Shown: positions 1-7,781, counted from the first letter of the stretch. The stretch is 18,488 nt of DNA from Dyella_B sp036746095 (GCF_036746095.1 NZ_DAIOEU010000080.1:1-18488), one strand, 5' to 3'. Numbers and translations: made by a program. Notes: generated from the letters alone by a model not told the origin.

Positions 1-407
1 CTTCGGTGATTTCCATCGTCGAAGTATACGGTCAAGCATCTATAGTGTTAACACGACCTAGCTACTCCAGAAAAATCTTGTGTTTACATCGAGCTCATTT
101 TGAAGCGAATTGTCATTCCGGCGAAGGCCGGAATCCAGTGAAATACGATGTGCGAAGCACTCAGCATAATAAGCAATGTGTGCTGCGCACGACGTATTTA
201 GACTGGATGATTCGCTTCGCTCACCCCTTCGGGGCCATCCTTCGGATGTTCTGCGCGCTTCGCGCTACATCCGGCCTTCGCCGGAATGACGAGCAAAACG
301 TTGGGATACCTCATTGTCGGACTGCCTGTAGGCCATCGCTGACTTTCCTCCCGCTCGCCATGACGTTATAAGCCATAGCATCATCTCGATATCGCTACGC
401 GCTTGCC
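1..407. other. Gene-free left edge carrying a REP pair
   Basis: I see no convincing gene here. The 121-codon open frame that spans most of the stretch reads straight through the REP repeat and has no family resemblance. Outside the repeat (112-290) the sequence is unremarkable; the promoter of the lipoprotein gene presumably lies in 291-407, but no clear -35/-10 pair stands out. Confidence 0.6.
112..290. repeat. Composite REP pair, 179 bp, with an extra mini-hairpin block
   Basis: The left arm at 112-139 contains the REP hairpin (ATTCCGGC, GAAG loop, GCCGGAAT) followed by CCAGT. The right arm, ending at 290, is its inverted partner. Inner segments (GTGCGAAGCAC near 160, GTGCTGCGCAC near 180) also pair, so the whole unit can fold as a long stem. 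Compared with the 116-bp copies elsewhere in the window, this one holds about 61 extra bases between CTGGAT and the right arm. Those bases form three short hairpins with TTC or CTT loops at 224-234, 236-248 and 253-265. Confidence 0.85.
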
Positions 408-1091
408 ATGGACGAATCAAACACGTTGCACCGGAAACTGCTGCTGGTTCTATTGATCGCGTGGTTGGGTGGTGGTCTCGCCGCCTGCTCCAAGAAAAAA
501 GACCTGAGCCCTCCTCCGCTGAATCTCCATCCAACGGAAGCGGTGCATATCCATGTGACTTTCGATAACCCGGACGATGCCAAGCTGTATCGGCTGTCGA
601 TGGATGGGCTGTATCAGAACCAGCAGGAAGAATGCGGTTATATCGGCTCATGGTGGGCGGGGAATTTTGTTTATCCCAGCGGGCAATTCGATATTCCCAA
701 TGAAAGCACTGATCCACGGTATGGGGAATTCACCATCTATCTGGATCGCTACAACCGCGAGACCTGTAACTGGGAGTTTGTTTCGTTTGGTTTCAAGGTC
801 ACCAATGTAAGCAATCGGTGGCATGCGTACACGGCGTTTGGACCGAAGTGGATCATCCCAGGCAATGAATTCAAGACGTGGTGCGAATTCGTCGATGCTG
901 ATCCCAACATGTGCTCGGACGAACTGAGGCCTGCTTGGCCGCAGCTCGTCCATCGGGTACCCCTTACGTTTCGCGTATCGCAGGACTCTGCGTCCTTGCA
1001 CTCTCGGCCACCAGGGTTTTTCGATCATTTCCTGGAACCCACGCAACCCGCGAAGGCGTCCAGCACAGATGCATTCCAAGCGCCTCGCTGA
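408..1091 (+). CDS. Predicted lipoprotein, possible immunity partner of the downstream lipase
   Basis: This is a 227-residue protein with a lipoprotein signal. A short charged N-region (HRK at 8-10) precedes a hydrophobic stretch (11-24) and the lipobox LAAC, with the lipidated Cys at 27, followed by a KKK run. The mature part has no domain I recognise; it is rich in Trp, Tyr and Pro and has several Cys residues, suggesting a folded periplasmic domain. It ends 35 bp before the GTG of the lipase gene, so the two are probably co-transcribed. In Xanthomonadales, periplasmic lipoprotein immunity genes often lie directly upstream of effector genes of the antibacterial type IV secretion system, which makes that role plausible here. 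This rests on position and localisation, not on recognised sequence similarity. No strong Shine-Dalgarno is visible before 408. The last 30 residues or so are low in recognisable structure. Confidence 0.75.
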   Translation: MDESNTLHRKLLLVLLIAWLGGGLAACSKKKDLSPPPLNLHPTEAVHIHVTFDNPDDAKLYRLSMDGLYQNQQEECGYIGSWWAGNFVYPSGQFDIPNESTDPRYGEFTIYLDRYNRETCNWEFVSFGFKVTNVSNRWHAYTAFGPKWIIPGNEFKTWCEFVDADPNMCSDELRPAWPQLVHRVPLTFRVSQDSASLHSRPPGFFDHFLEPTQPAKASSTDAFQAPR

Positions 1092-1114
1092 GCAAAGACC
1101 GCTAATACTAAGTC

Positions 1115-1120
1115 AAGGAG
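1115..1120 (+). promoter_or_regulatory. Shine-Dalgarno fixing a GTG start
   Basis: AAGGAG lies six bases before the GTG at 1127. This supports GTG as the true start of the lipase, whose protein shows no signal peptide. Confidence 0.8.
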
Positions 1121-1126
1121 ACAGCT

Positions 1127-2206
1127 GTGCCACTACCATCTGAACAGTATGCTTTTCTTTCAAGCAAGATCTACGATCCGCTCGCCATCGATAGCCACAT
1201 TTTCAGTGATACACGTGAGTACGTGGTCGTTCACGTTTCACCGGATACCGGCAGCGGCTATCGTGGCGCCGTGGTGGAGGATCGCGCCACGAGGCAATTA
1301 ATCGTTACCAACAAGGGTACCGATGTGCTCGATATCCGCGATATCCAAACCGATCTCGGCATGGGCATGATGGGTGCCCCCGCGCAATGGCCCGAAGCCG
1401 CTGCCACCCTGCGCTGGGCCATGAATTACGCGCACGAGCGCGGCATTCCCCTATCCAATATCAGCGTCACTGGCCACTCGCTGGGCGGCTCATTGGCCCA
1501 GCTGCAAGCCACGGCGGTGGATGTGCACGCTGAAACCTTCAACGCCTACGGCGCGGCCAGCATGGCCAAGCGGTTGGGGCTGGATGTGGACGCCGCACAC
1601 GAACGGGTGATAAACCATCGCATGTATCACGACCCGGTATCGGCCATCGCCACGCCGATCGGCCATACCGTGGAATATATGGATTACGCCGACTATCAGC
1701 GTCATCAACACCGAGTCCCTTCACCGCTGGGTGAACTGGGTGCCCTCGCCACCGCGCACGGCATCGCCAATTTTTGGGACAAGGCACATAACCATCCGGC
1801 TACCGTGTTCGCGCATAACTATATGCAGGACCATCAGCATGAGCAGCACCGCGCGTTGGAGCAGCTGCCGTCCGGCATGCCGCCCGATATGACGTTGGAC
1901 CGAGCGCTGCAACAAGCTTCATTGAACCCGTATCAACCCAAGCCATTGGCCGCTGATGCCAGTGTGGATGACATCTACGAGCACCTCTGCCATGCCATGC
2001 AGGGGGACGACCAGCAATTCCTGCAGGCTTTGACGCAAGTGGGGCAAACCGATTTCGCGCAAGAATTTCATGCGCAAGTCGCGGAGCAGGTGGCCATGGA
2101 AGATCGACTGATGGCTATGCAGGCGCAGCTTGAACAGACCCAACAGCAATTGCAGCAGCAGCTGGCACAGCAGGTACAAACCCAAGCCAAGGTCATGAGC
2201 CTGTAA
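1127..2206 (+). CDS. Class 3-type lipase/alpha-beta hydrolase, candidate type IV secreted antibacterial effector
   Basis: This 359-residue protein has no signal peptide. Residues 1-215 form an alpha/beta-hydrolase of the class 3 lipase type. The nucleophile elbow GHSLGG is at 116-121 with Ser118; likely acid and base are Asp169 (in YHDPVSA) and His211 (in AHGIANF). The reaction is probably hydrolysis of phospholipid or acylglycerol esters. Residues from about 235 form a separate C-terminal segment ending in a strongly Gln-rich helical tail (about 333-355). Gln-rich C-termini are a feature of effectors of the Xanthomonadales killing type IV secretion system, which also include lipases made without a Sec signal. 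However, I do not see the canonical conserved motifs of the XVIPCD secretion domain, so secretion by that route is a hypothesis. The lipoprotein gene lies 35 bp upstream and a membrane-protein gene 27 bp downstream. The GTG start is backed by AAGGAG. Confidence 0.85.
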   Translation: MPLPSEQYAFLSSKIYDPLAIDSHIFSDTREYVVVHVSPDTGSGYRGAVVEDRATRQLIVTNKGTDVLDIRDIQTDLGMGMMGAPAQWPEAAATLRWAMNYAHERGIPLSNISVTGHSLGGSLAQLQATAVDVHAETFNAYGAASMAKRLGLDVDAAHERVINHRMYHDPVSAIATPIGHTVEYMDYADYQRHQHRVPSPLGELGALATAHGIANFWDKAHNHPATVFAHNYMQDHQHEQHRALEQLPSGMPPDMTLDRALQQASLNPYQPKPLAADASVDDIYEHLCHAMQGDDQQFLQALTQVGQTDFAQEFHAQVAEQVAMEDRLMAMQAQLEQTQQQLQQQLAQQVQTQAKVMSL

Positions 2207-2233
2207 CGGCTCTGTAAAGGATAAGGTGACCCC

Positions 2234-2788
2234 ATGGATGACCAAAGAAAAGTCACTCAAATTGCGAGCCTGTTGGAGCGCATGTTGCGGCTCAATGAGG
2301 AGCTTGCCCAAAGCAATCGGCACGCAGCCGAGTCGTTGGAGCGCACAGCGAGCGCGGCACCCAGGACCCTGCAAAACGCAGCGCAACAGACCCTGGGGCA
2401 TTTGACGAATGACATCGCCAAGGCAGTGCATAACGGATTGAATCAGCCACTGGGGGACTTCAATCGGCATGTCGCCGAAAGCGTCAACCGTGTCAACGGC
2501 ATCACGGATTCAATGACACACTCGCGGGATGCGTTTGCGGCGGTCGTAAGCAAACTGCGGTGGCTGGTGATAAGCGTGATCGTGGCCATGGCGCTCGTCG
2601 TCGCGGCCGGTAGCGGCTTGCTTTGGCACTATCACAACGTGATCGCCGATAACCAGAGAGAGGCAGAATTTGTGCAGGGCATTAATCGGGCGGATGTCCG
2701 CATGTGCGATGGCCGTCTCTGCGCACGCGTCGAACAAGCCGACAAGCGTTATGGTGATTACGTGCTGGTCAAACCCCGGCCGGAGTAA
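2234..2788 (+). CDS. Single-pass membrane protein with a long helical N-terminus, unknown function
   Basis: This is a 184-residue protein whose family I do not recognise. Residues 1-105 are almost entirely predicted amphipathic helix, rich in Ala, Gln, Asn and Glu, and look like a coiled coil. One transmembrane segment follows at about 108-130, with Lys107, Arg109 and Trp110 at its edge. A small C-terminal domain (about 140-184) has two cysteines at 158 and 163. The gene starts 27 bp after the lipase stop and probably belongs to the same transcript. Its job could be an accessory to, or second protection against, the lipase, or something unrelated; the sequence does not decide. The long helical region before a single membrane span resembles phage or plasmid helper proteins only in general form. 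Predicted start is the ATG at 2234, with AAGGTGAC just upstream. Confidence 0.7.
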   Translation: MDDQRKVTQIASLLERMLRLNEELAQSNRHAAESLERTASAAPRTLQNAAQQTLGHLTNDIAKAVHNGLNQPLGDFNRHVAESVNRVNGITDSMTHSRDAFAAVVSKLRWLVISVIVAMALVVAAGSGLLWHYHNVIADNQREAEFVQGINRADVRMCDGRLCARVEQADKRYGDYVLVKPRPE

Positions 2789-2816
2789 ATCGGCCAGCGT
2801 CGCCGTTTTTCATAGC

Positions 2817-2951
2817 TTAGGCTTTGAGCTCTTTGTTGACGACGATATCCACGCCTGCTTCGTTCCGTATCAGGCGGGAAGGGCGCGCATTGTAGTGCGC
2901 TCGGCTGGTATCGGAATAGCGCCGCCGGATTTGTTTTCGGGCCGTTGCGCG
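2817..2951 (-). pseudogene. Possible C-terminal remnant of a decayed gene
   Basis: Read on the minus strand, 44 open codons run to a TAA at 2819-2817 and give a protein-like stretch ending in VDIVVNKELKA. The frame is closed upstream by a stop (2954-2952) and has no ATG and no ribosome binding site, so it cannot be a normal gene. I do not recognise the family. It may be the tail of a gene broken by deletion when the neighbouring segment moved in, or simply chance coding potential. Confidence 0.25.
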
Positions 2952-3113
2952 TTAGTGCACACGAGTACGCGGGAATGTGCTTTCGGCTAAATCGGTGACT
3001 TTACGCATTGCAGCATAAGTTTGTCTAAACTAGAGCGGTCCTGGAAAAAATTTATTTAAAATTAGTAAGTTAAACGGAAAACGCACGCAACACGCCACAT
3101 GGTGCATTGCAAG

Positions 3114-3129
3114 TTGACACCGGTGACAA
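3114..3129. promoter_or_regulatory. LacI-family operator-like palindrome upstream of the kinase
   Basis: TTGACACCGGTGACAA is a 16-bp imperfect palindrome (7 of 8 arm positions pair) centred on CCGG. LacI-family operators in proteobacteria, for example those of NagR-type sugar regulators, commonly have TGACA/TGTCA arms around a CG-rich centre. It lies 42 bp before the kinase GTG and could be a site for the LacI-type protein encoded at 12205-13215. Confidence 0.5.
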
Positions 3130-3171
3130 TGAAATCGCAAGCTGATGCCGTTCCCGGTGCGGGGAGGCACA

Positions 3172-4233
3172 GTGAACGCAGTCATCGACCCTTTGGACCG
3201 TCCAGTCAGTGTTCCGGCGACGCCGTTTTTGGCGGCGGACGTCGGCGGGACCTATGCGCGCGTCGCCCTGATGCAGAGCTCGCAAGACGCGGCGCGCGAG
3301 GTCGAGGTGTTGGCGTATCGCAAGTTTGCGTGCGCGGATTTTCCCGGGCTGACGGAACTGCTGCAGGCGTTCGTCCAGGGCGATACGCACACACCGGTTC
3401 GGCATTGCGTGATCGCCTGTGCCGGCCAGGTCATCGGCAACGACGTGCTGACCGACAACACCGCGTGGCCCATCCATTTGTCGCAGCTGCGCCAGGCCTT
3501 GGCCCTGGACGACATCGCCGTGCTCAACGATTTCGAAGCACTGGGCTACGCCATCGACCAGGACGCCGGCAGTGGTGCCCGCCTGCTGTGCGGGCCGGAC
3601 ACGCACATCGACGGACCGACATTGGTGATTGGACCGGGTACCGGTCTTGGTGCAGCAGTGCGCCTGCCTGGTCCTGACGGCGGCCATGTGTTGACGACGG
3701 AAGCGGGCCAGATGGATTTCGCGCCGAATTCGATTCGCGAGCGCGAAGTGCTCGTGCAGCTGGCGCCGGATGGTGGCTACGTGGCGTACGAACGCATCGT
3801 GTCGGGTCCCGGTTTGCTGACTTTGTACGCGGCGCTGTGCAGCTTGCGCGGCGAAACACCCAAGCTTTCCACGCCCGAGGCGATCACTGCGGCGGCGGCC
3901 ACACGCCACGATGCAGAGGCGGTGGAAGCGGTGCAGATCTTTTGCGCATCGCTGGGAAGTTTTGCCGGCAGCCTTGCCATGACCTTCATGAGCCGGGGTG
4001 GCGTGTATCTCGCGGGTGGCTTTTTGTATTCGCTATTCGCCTTGCTCGAGCGCAGCACGTTCGAAGAACGATTCCTGCACGGGCGCAGCGCGCGCGCGTT
4101 TCTGTCGCGAGTGCCGGTATGGGTGACGGAGCACGGTCGCAAAGGCGTGCTTGGAGCAGCGAAGTGGTATCTGCGGCGCGGCCTGCGTGGGGACGCGGGG
4201 CCGGGTCATTTTTCGATGGGAGGGGAGGGGTGA
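3172..4233 (+). CDS. glk: Glucokinase-family hexokinase
   Basis: This cytoplasmic kinase phosphorylates glucose or a related hexose with ATP, feeding sugar released by the locus into central metabolism. The bacterial glucokinase (group A) signature is clear: the phosphate loop DVGGTYAR at 23-30, the catalytic LNDFEA with Asp120, the second phosphate motif GPGTGLG at 154-160, the sugar-contact TEAGQMDFAP with Glu177, Glu207 in YERIVSG, and GGVYLAGG near the C-terminus. The protein is 353 residues, longer than the 321 of E. coli Glk, with about 20 extra residues at each end. The GTG at 3172 is preferred because GGGGAGG lies just before it; an in-frame ATG at 3145 lacks a good site. Where E. coli Glk has the sugar-binding His of its EGGH motif, this protein has Gln180, which may alter sugar preference. 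It stands alone behind an operator-like palindrome, 324 bp before the receptor gene. Confidence 0.88.
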   Translation: MNAVIDPLDRPVSVPATPFLAADVGGTYARVALMQSSQDAAREVEVLAYRKFACADFPGLTELLQAFVQGDTHTPVRHCVIACAGQVIGNDVLTDNTAWPIHLSQLRQALALDDIAVLNDFEALGYAIDQDAGSGARLLCGPDTHIDGPTLVIGPGTGLGAAVRLPGPDGGHVLTTEAGQMDFAPNSIREREVLVQLAPDGGYVAYERIVSGPGLLTLYAALCSLRGETPKLSTPEAITAAAATRHDAEAVEAVQIFCASLGSFAGSLAMTFMSRGGVYLAGGFLYSLFALLERSTFEERFLHGRSARAFLSRVPVWVTEHGRKGVLGAAKWYLRRGLRGDAGPGHFSMGGEG

Positions 4234-4261
4234 TGAATGACGTAACAGATCAAGGTGAGTC

Positions 4262-4377
4262 GTCATTCCGGCGAAGGCCGGAATCCAGTTGAAATACGTC
4301 GTGCGAAGCACGCAAACCCTTATGCAGGGTGCTGCGCACGTCATGTTTGACTGGATTCCGGCCTTCGCCGGAATGAC
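4262..4377. repeat. REP pair, 116 bp, perfect 28-bp inverted arms
   Basis: Arms at 4262-4289 and 4350-4377 are perfect inverted copies of the 28-bp REP unit. The inner 60 bases are also largely self-complementary and close on a small ACCCT/AGGGT stem. It fills much of the 324-bp gap between kinase and receptor. The remainder (4378-4557) should hold the receptor promoter, but I could not settle on one. This copy has the same orientation as the one at 112-290. Confidence 0.9.
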
Positions 4378-4543
4378 GACATAGATCAAGCGCTCGACGA
4401 ATAAAGCAATACACGCGCAACACGCATTTCACCGGGGAAAGCACGAAGAGGGAGCGGTCGTGGCACGCCATGCCATGGCCGAAGCGGTCACAACGATACG
4501 CCACGCAACCGACCACACCTGGGTGCACGCGTTGAAGACAACC

Positions 4544-4554
4544 AAGAGGTAAGG
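4544..4554 (+). promoter_or_regulatory. Ribosome binding site of the TonB-dependent receptor
   Basis: The purine-rich AAGAGGTAAGG lies immediately before the ATG at 4558 and supports that start. Confidence 0.65.
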
Positions 4555-4557
4555 CTC

Positions 4558-7500
4558 ATGTACACGTTACATCGCAGGCACCCCTTGTCATTTGCCATAT
4601 CGTCATGGCTCGCCCTGGTGGCGACATCCGCCATGGCATCGCAGCCGACGGGTGCTCAGCCGGATACCCAGGCGGCACAAGCCAACGTGTCCCAGAACAC
4701 CAAGGCGACGTCATCGCCCGATGCGAAGAAGGCCAAATCCGCCACCAGCACGACGGGGAAAGACACCGAGGCCGACAAGAACGCGACTACGCTGGCTGCC
4801 GTCAACGTCGTCGGCGTGCGTGCCTCGCAGATGCGCGCGATCGAATTGAAGCGCGACGCGCCGAATATCCAGGACAGCATCACCGCCGAAAGCATCGGCC
4901 AGTTGCCCGACGTCACCATCACCGACGCGCTGCAACGCGTCACCGGCGTGCAGATCAACCGCGATGCCGGCGTAGGTACCACGGTGGACGTGCGCGGCCT
5001 GCCGGAAGTCGGCACCATGTTGAACGGCGAAGCCTTCATCACTGCCGACCAGATCGATTCGCAACAACCCGACTTCACCATGCTGCCCGCCACGCTGTTC
5101 CATAGCGTGGATGTGATCAAGTCGCCCACGGCCAGCACCACCGACGCCGGCATCAGCGGCTCGCTCGACCTGCATACGTATCGGCCGTGGGATCTGCCGA
5201 GCGGGTTTACCTACAGCTATTCCGCCGACGGGGAACGCGGCCGCACCAGCGCAAAAACAGGCCCGGAGGCAAACGGCCTCATCTCGTACAACGATCATGG
5301 CCGCTGGGGCTTGCTGATTTCCGCCGATTATTCCGATACCACGCGAACGAACTCCAACGAAGGCCTCGATCAATACGGCGTGGTGTTGAACGGCGAAAAC
5401 GCGGCGAGTGCCGGTGGCTACAACGGCTTCCTGACGCCATGGAACGGCGCGCCGATTCCTTCCAGGATCGTGCAGAACCCCGACGGCAGCGTCGACGTGA
5501 ATGGCGATGGCAAATCCAACGGCGTGTTCATGGGCAGCCAGGACATCAGCCTGTACGACATCACCACCGAACGTAAGCGCAAATCCGGCAGTGCGTCGTT
5601 CCAGATGGACCTGGGCCACGGGCTCACCTTCACCAGCGATTATTTCTACGCGCACCAGGCCGAATTCGATCGCAGCTTCGGCATCCAGTTCAATTCCACC
5701 AACTGGCAGGGCGCGACGTACGTGCCGCTGCAGTCGCGCAACACCGGCAGCCCCGTCGCCGGTTCGTACGGCACGCCGGAACCCGGCTGGACCGGTTCGC
5801 AGTTGTATACCACGCAGGTATATGAAAAGTGGCCGGGCGACGTGGAGTCGTTCTCGCAGGTCACGCGCAAGGAATCCTATGCGCAGAACTTCAACATGCA
5901 ACTGGATTTCGACAATGGCGGACCGTTCACGGCAAGCCTGCGCGGCATTCGCGATACGGCGCGCCAATCGCTGGTGGAGACCGACGTCAATATTTCCGAT
6001 TCCGATGGCGGCTTGTGGCCGAACGTGTTGATGGATGGCGTACCGGATGATGCCGTGCCGTATGGCACCTTCATCTATCCCAGCCAGCTCGGTGGCAATC
6101 GCGTGTTCAATGCCAACGGCACGCCGCAGAACACGGTGCCGATCATCGCCAATTTCACCGGCCGCAATCTCACCGTCAACATGCCTGGATCGCTCGCCAG
6201 CCAGTTTGCCAATCCATACGGCTGGACGATGAAAACGCTGGAATCCTCCGGTGATTATGACCGTTCTGTCGGGCTCAACGTGCTGCGCCTGGACGGCCAT
6301 TACGATTTCGGCGATGGCATCAAGCTCGACTTTGGCGTGCGCAACAGCATCCGCAGCGCCAACAACGATGGTTTCACCCTGGAGACGCCGGTGTACGGCG
6401 GCATCGGCGCCAGCGATCCGGGCGGATGCCTGGTGCGTTACGTGGGTGCCGACGTGGTGCTCAATAGCGGCTCGTGCACGGCCGGCAATGCGCTGGGTTA
6501 CTTCCGCGCAGGTCCCTTGTCGGCGCTGCAATTGCCGAACACGCCGGCGCCGCTGGCCAACAACTGGAAGGAATACGCCAACCTGCTCGGATCGGGCATC
6601 ACCTTCTGGGCCATCGATCCGCATGCGATGGACGATCCAGAAAGCTACTGGAAATCGCTTTACCCCAATACCACGCGCGTGGGTGAGCCAGGTACCACCT
6701 GGGCCGTGGGCCTGAAGGAGACGACGGGCTACGTGCAGGGCGATTTCGACGGCATGATCGGAAGCATGCCGTACAGCGCCAACGTGGGCGTACGCGTGAT
6801 CAGCACCAATCTGGATGTGACGCAACACTTGACCGGTGCGCCAGGTGCGTACGGCGACGAGCCCGTGGACGCCGGCTCGCAAGTCACCCGGCACGACTAC
6901 CGTGACATCCTGCCGGCACTTAATTTTGCGCTGGACCTCGCCGAGGACCTGAAGCTTCGCCTTGCGTATTCGAAGAACATGATGCCGCTCAATCTCAGCC
7001 AGTGGGGCGGTGGCCTGGAGTTGAACTATTCGCTGGTGGAAACGCCGCAAGGCCCGCTGTTCCGCGTCTCGACGGGTACCTCTACCGGCAACCCGGACCT
7101 CAAGCCATGGCGTTCCACCAACTTCGGCGCCTCGCTTGAGTACTACATGAATCCCACCAGCATGATCAGCCTGGCGCTGTTCCGCATCAACGTGGCCAGC
7201 TTCATCAAGACCGGCAGCGTCATCAATTGCACCTTGCCGGACGAGGATGGCGTGGTGCGCGACCACTGCATCACGATCACCGAGCCGGTGCAGGGCACGG
7301 GCAACAGCATCCAGGGCGCGGAGTTCGATTACCGCCAGGGCTTCACCTTCCTGCCGGGCTTTTTGTCGAAGACCGGTATCGAGCTCAACGCCACGTATGC
7401 GCCAAGCAATACGGGCGAAAGGGATTTGTCCGGCAGCAAGATTCCGTTCCAGGACAACTCGACCCAGTCCGGCAACCTCATCCTGTGGTATCAGAATGAC

Positions 7501-7773
7501 CGCTTCCAGGCGCGCCTTGCATACAACTACCGTTCGCGGCGCGCGGTGGCGGAAGACGTCGGCGGCATCACCGGCATGGAGATGTATGAGGCGCCGCAGA
7601 AGTACCTGGATGCGTCGGTGTCGTACAAGATCAACAAATACGCCGAGGTGTTTGTGGATGGCACCAACCTGACCAATGAATATCAGCATTACTACCTGGT
7701 GTGGCCGGATCAGCCGGCGCATTCGAACTTCTCGGAGCGGATGTTCATGGTGGGCGTAAGAGGGCAGTGGTGA
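4558..7773 (+). CDS. TonB-dependent outer-membrane receptor, carbohydrate-type
   Basis: This 1071-residue receptor should move an oligosaccharide across the outer membrane using TonB energy. It has a Sec signal peptide (1-27, cleavage near AMA-S), then an Ala/Thr/Lys-rich linker (28-75) and a likely TonB box around 76-87 (TTLAAVNVVGV). The plug domain follows (about 95-220), with the hallmark run SIGQLPDVTITDALQRVTGV at 112-131. The rest is a 22-strand-type barrel ending in an aromatic strand with C-terminal Trp. Length and plug sequence match the large TonB receptors of Xanthomonas and Caulobacter that sit in carbohydrate-utilisation loci; there is no N-terminal secretin/TonB signalling domain, so it is not a sigma-regulated transducer. 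The neighbouring kinase, permease, GH2 and LacI genes point to a sugar ligand rather than iron. A hairpin repeat begins 8 bp after the stop and may reduce readthrough into the permease gene. Confidence 0.93.
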   Translation: MYTLHRRHPLSFAISSWLALVATSAMASQPTGAQPDTQAAQANVSQNTKATSSPDAKKAKSATSTTGKDTEADKNATTLAAVNVVGVRASQMRAIELKRDAPNIQDSITAESIGQLPDVTITDALQRVTGVQINRDAGVGTTVDVRGLPEVGTMLNGEAFITADQIDSQQPDFTMLPATLFHSVDVIKSPTASTTDAGISGSLDLHTYRPWDLPSGFTYSYSADGERGRTSAKTGPEANGLISYNDHGRWGLLISADYSDTTRTNSNEGLDQYGVVLNGENAASAGGYNGFLTPWNGAPIPSRIVQNPDGSVDVNGDGKSNGVFMGSQDISLYDITTERKRKSGSASFQMDLGHGLTFTSDYFYAHQAEFDRSFGIQFNSTNWQGATYVPLQSRNTGSPVAGSYGTPEPGWTGSQLYTTQVYEKWPGDVESFSQVTRKESYAQNFNMQLDFDNGGPFTASLRGIRDTARQSLVETDVNISDSDGGLWPNVLMDGVPDDAVPYGTFIYPSQLGGNRVFNANGTPQNTVPIIANFTGRNLTVNMPGSLASQFANPYGWTMKTLESSGDYDRSVGLNVLRLDGHYDFGDGIKLDFGVRNSIRSANNDGFTLETPVYGGIGASDPGGCLVRYVGADVVLNSGSCTAGNALGYFRAGPLSALQLPNTPAPLANNWKEYANLLGSGITFWAIDPHAMDDPESYWKSLYPNTTRVGEPGTTWAVGLKETTGYVQGDFDGMIGSMPYSANVGVRVISTNLDVTQHLTGAPGAYGDEPVDAGSQVTRHDYRDILPALNFALDLAEDLKLRLAYSKNMMPLNLSQWGGGLELNYSLVETPQGPLFRVSTGTSTGNPDLKPWRSTNFGASLEYYMNPTSMISLALFRINVASFIKTGSVINCTLPDEDGVVRDHCITITEPVQGTGNSIQGAEFDYRQGFTFLPGFLSKTGIELNATYAPSNTGERDLSGSKIPFQDNSTQSGNLILWYQNDRFQARLAYNYRSRRAVAEDVGGITGMEMYEAPQKYLDASVSYKINKYAEVFVDGTNLTNEYQHYYLVWPDQPAHSNFSERMFMVGVRGQW

Positions 7774-7781
7774 AGCTTGCT

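Larger units (their letters stand above)
2789..3171. other. Intergenic region with a gene remnant and operator-like palindromes
   Basis: There is no intact gene in this 383-bp stretch. It holds a possible decayed reading frame on the minus strand (2817-2951), a 14-bp inverted repeat at 3018-3031 (AGTTT/AAACT arms, 4-base gap), an AT-rich segment at 3048-3074 that probably contains the kinase promoter, and the LacI-type palindrome at 3114-3129. Confidence 0.6.

Noticed and set aside
6..371. Plus-strand open frame of 121 codons at the left edge
   Set aside because: It reads through the REP pair, has no ribosome site and shows no protein-like pattern.
2775..2815. Possible terminator after the membrane-protein gene (GGCCG/CGGCC with a T run at about 2806-2810)
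   Set aside because: The 5-bp stem overlaps the stop codon region and the T run is about 10 bases beyond the stem, so it is not a convincing intrinsic terminator.
4466..4490. TGGCA/TGCCA and GCCATGGC short palindromes upstream of the receptor
   Set aside because: Short arms in GC-rich DNA are common by chance and they do not match the operator-like site before the kinase.
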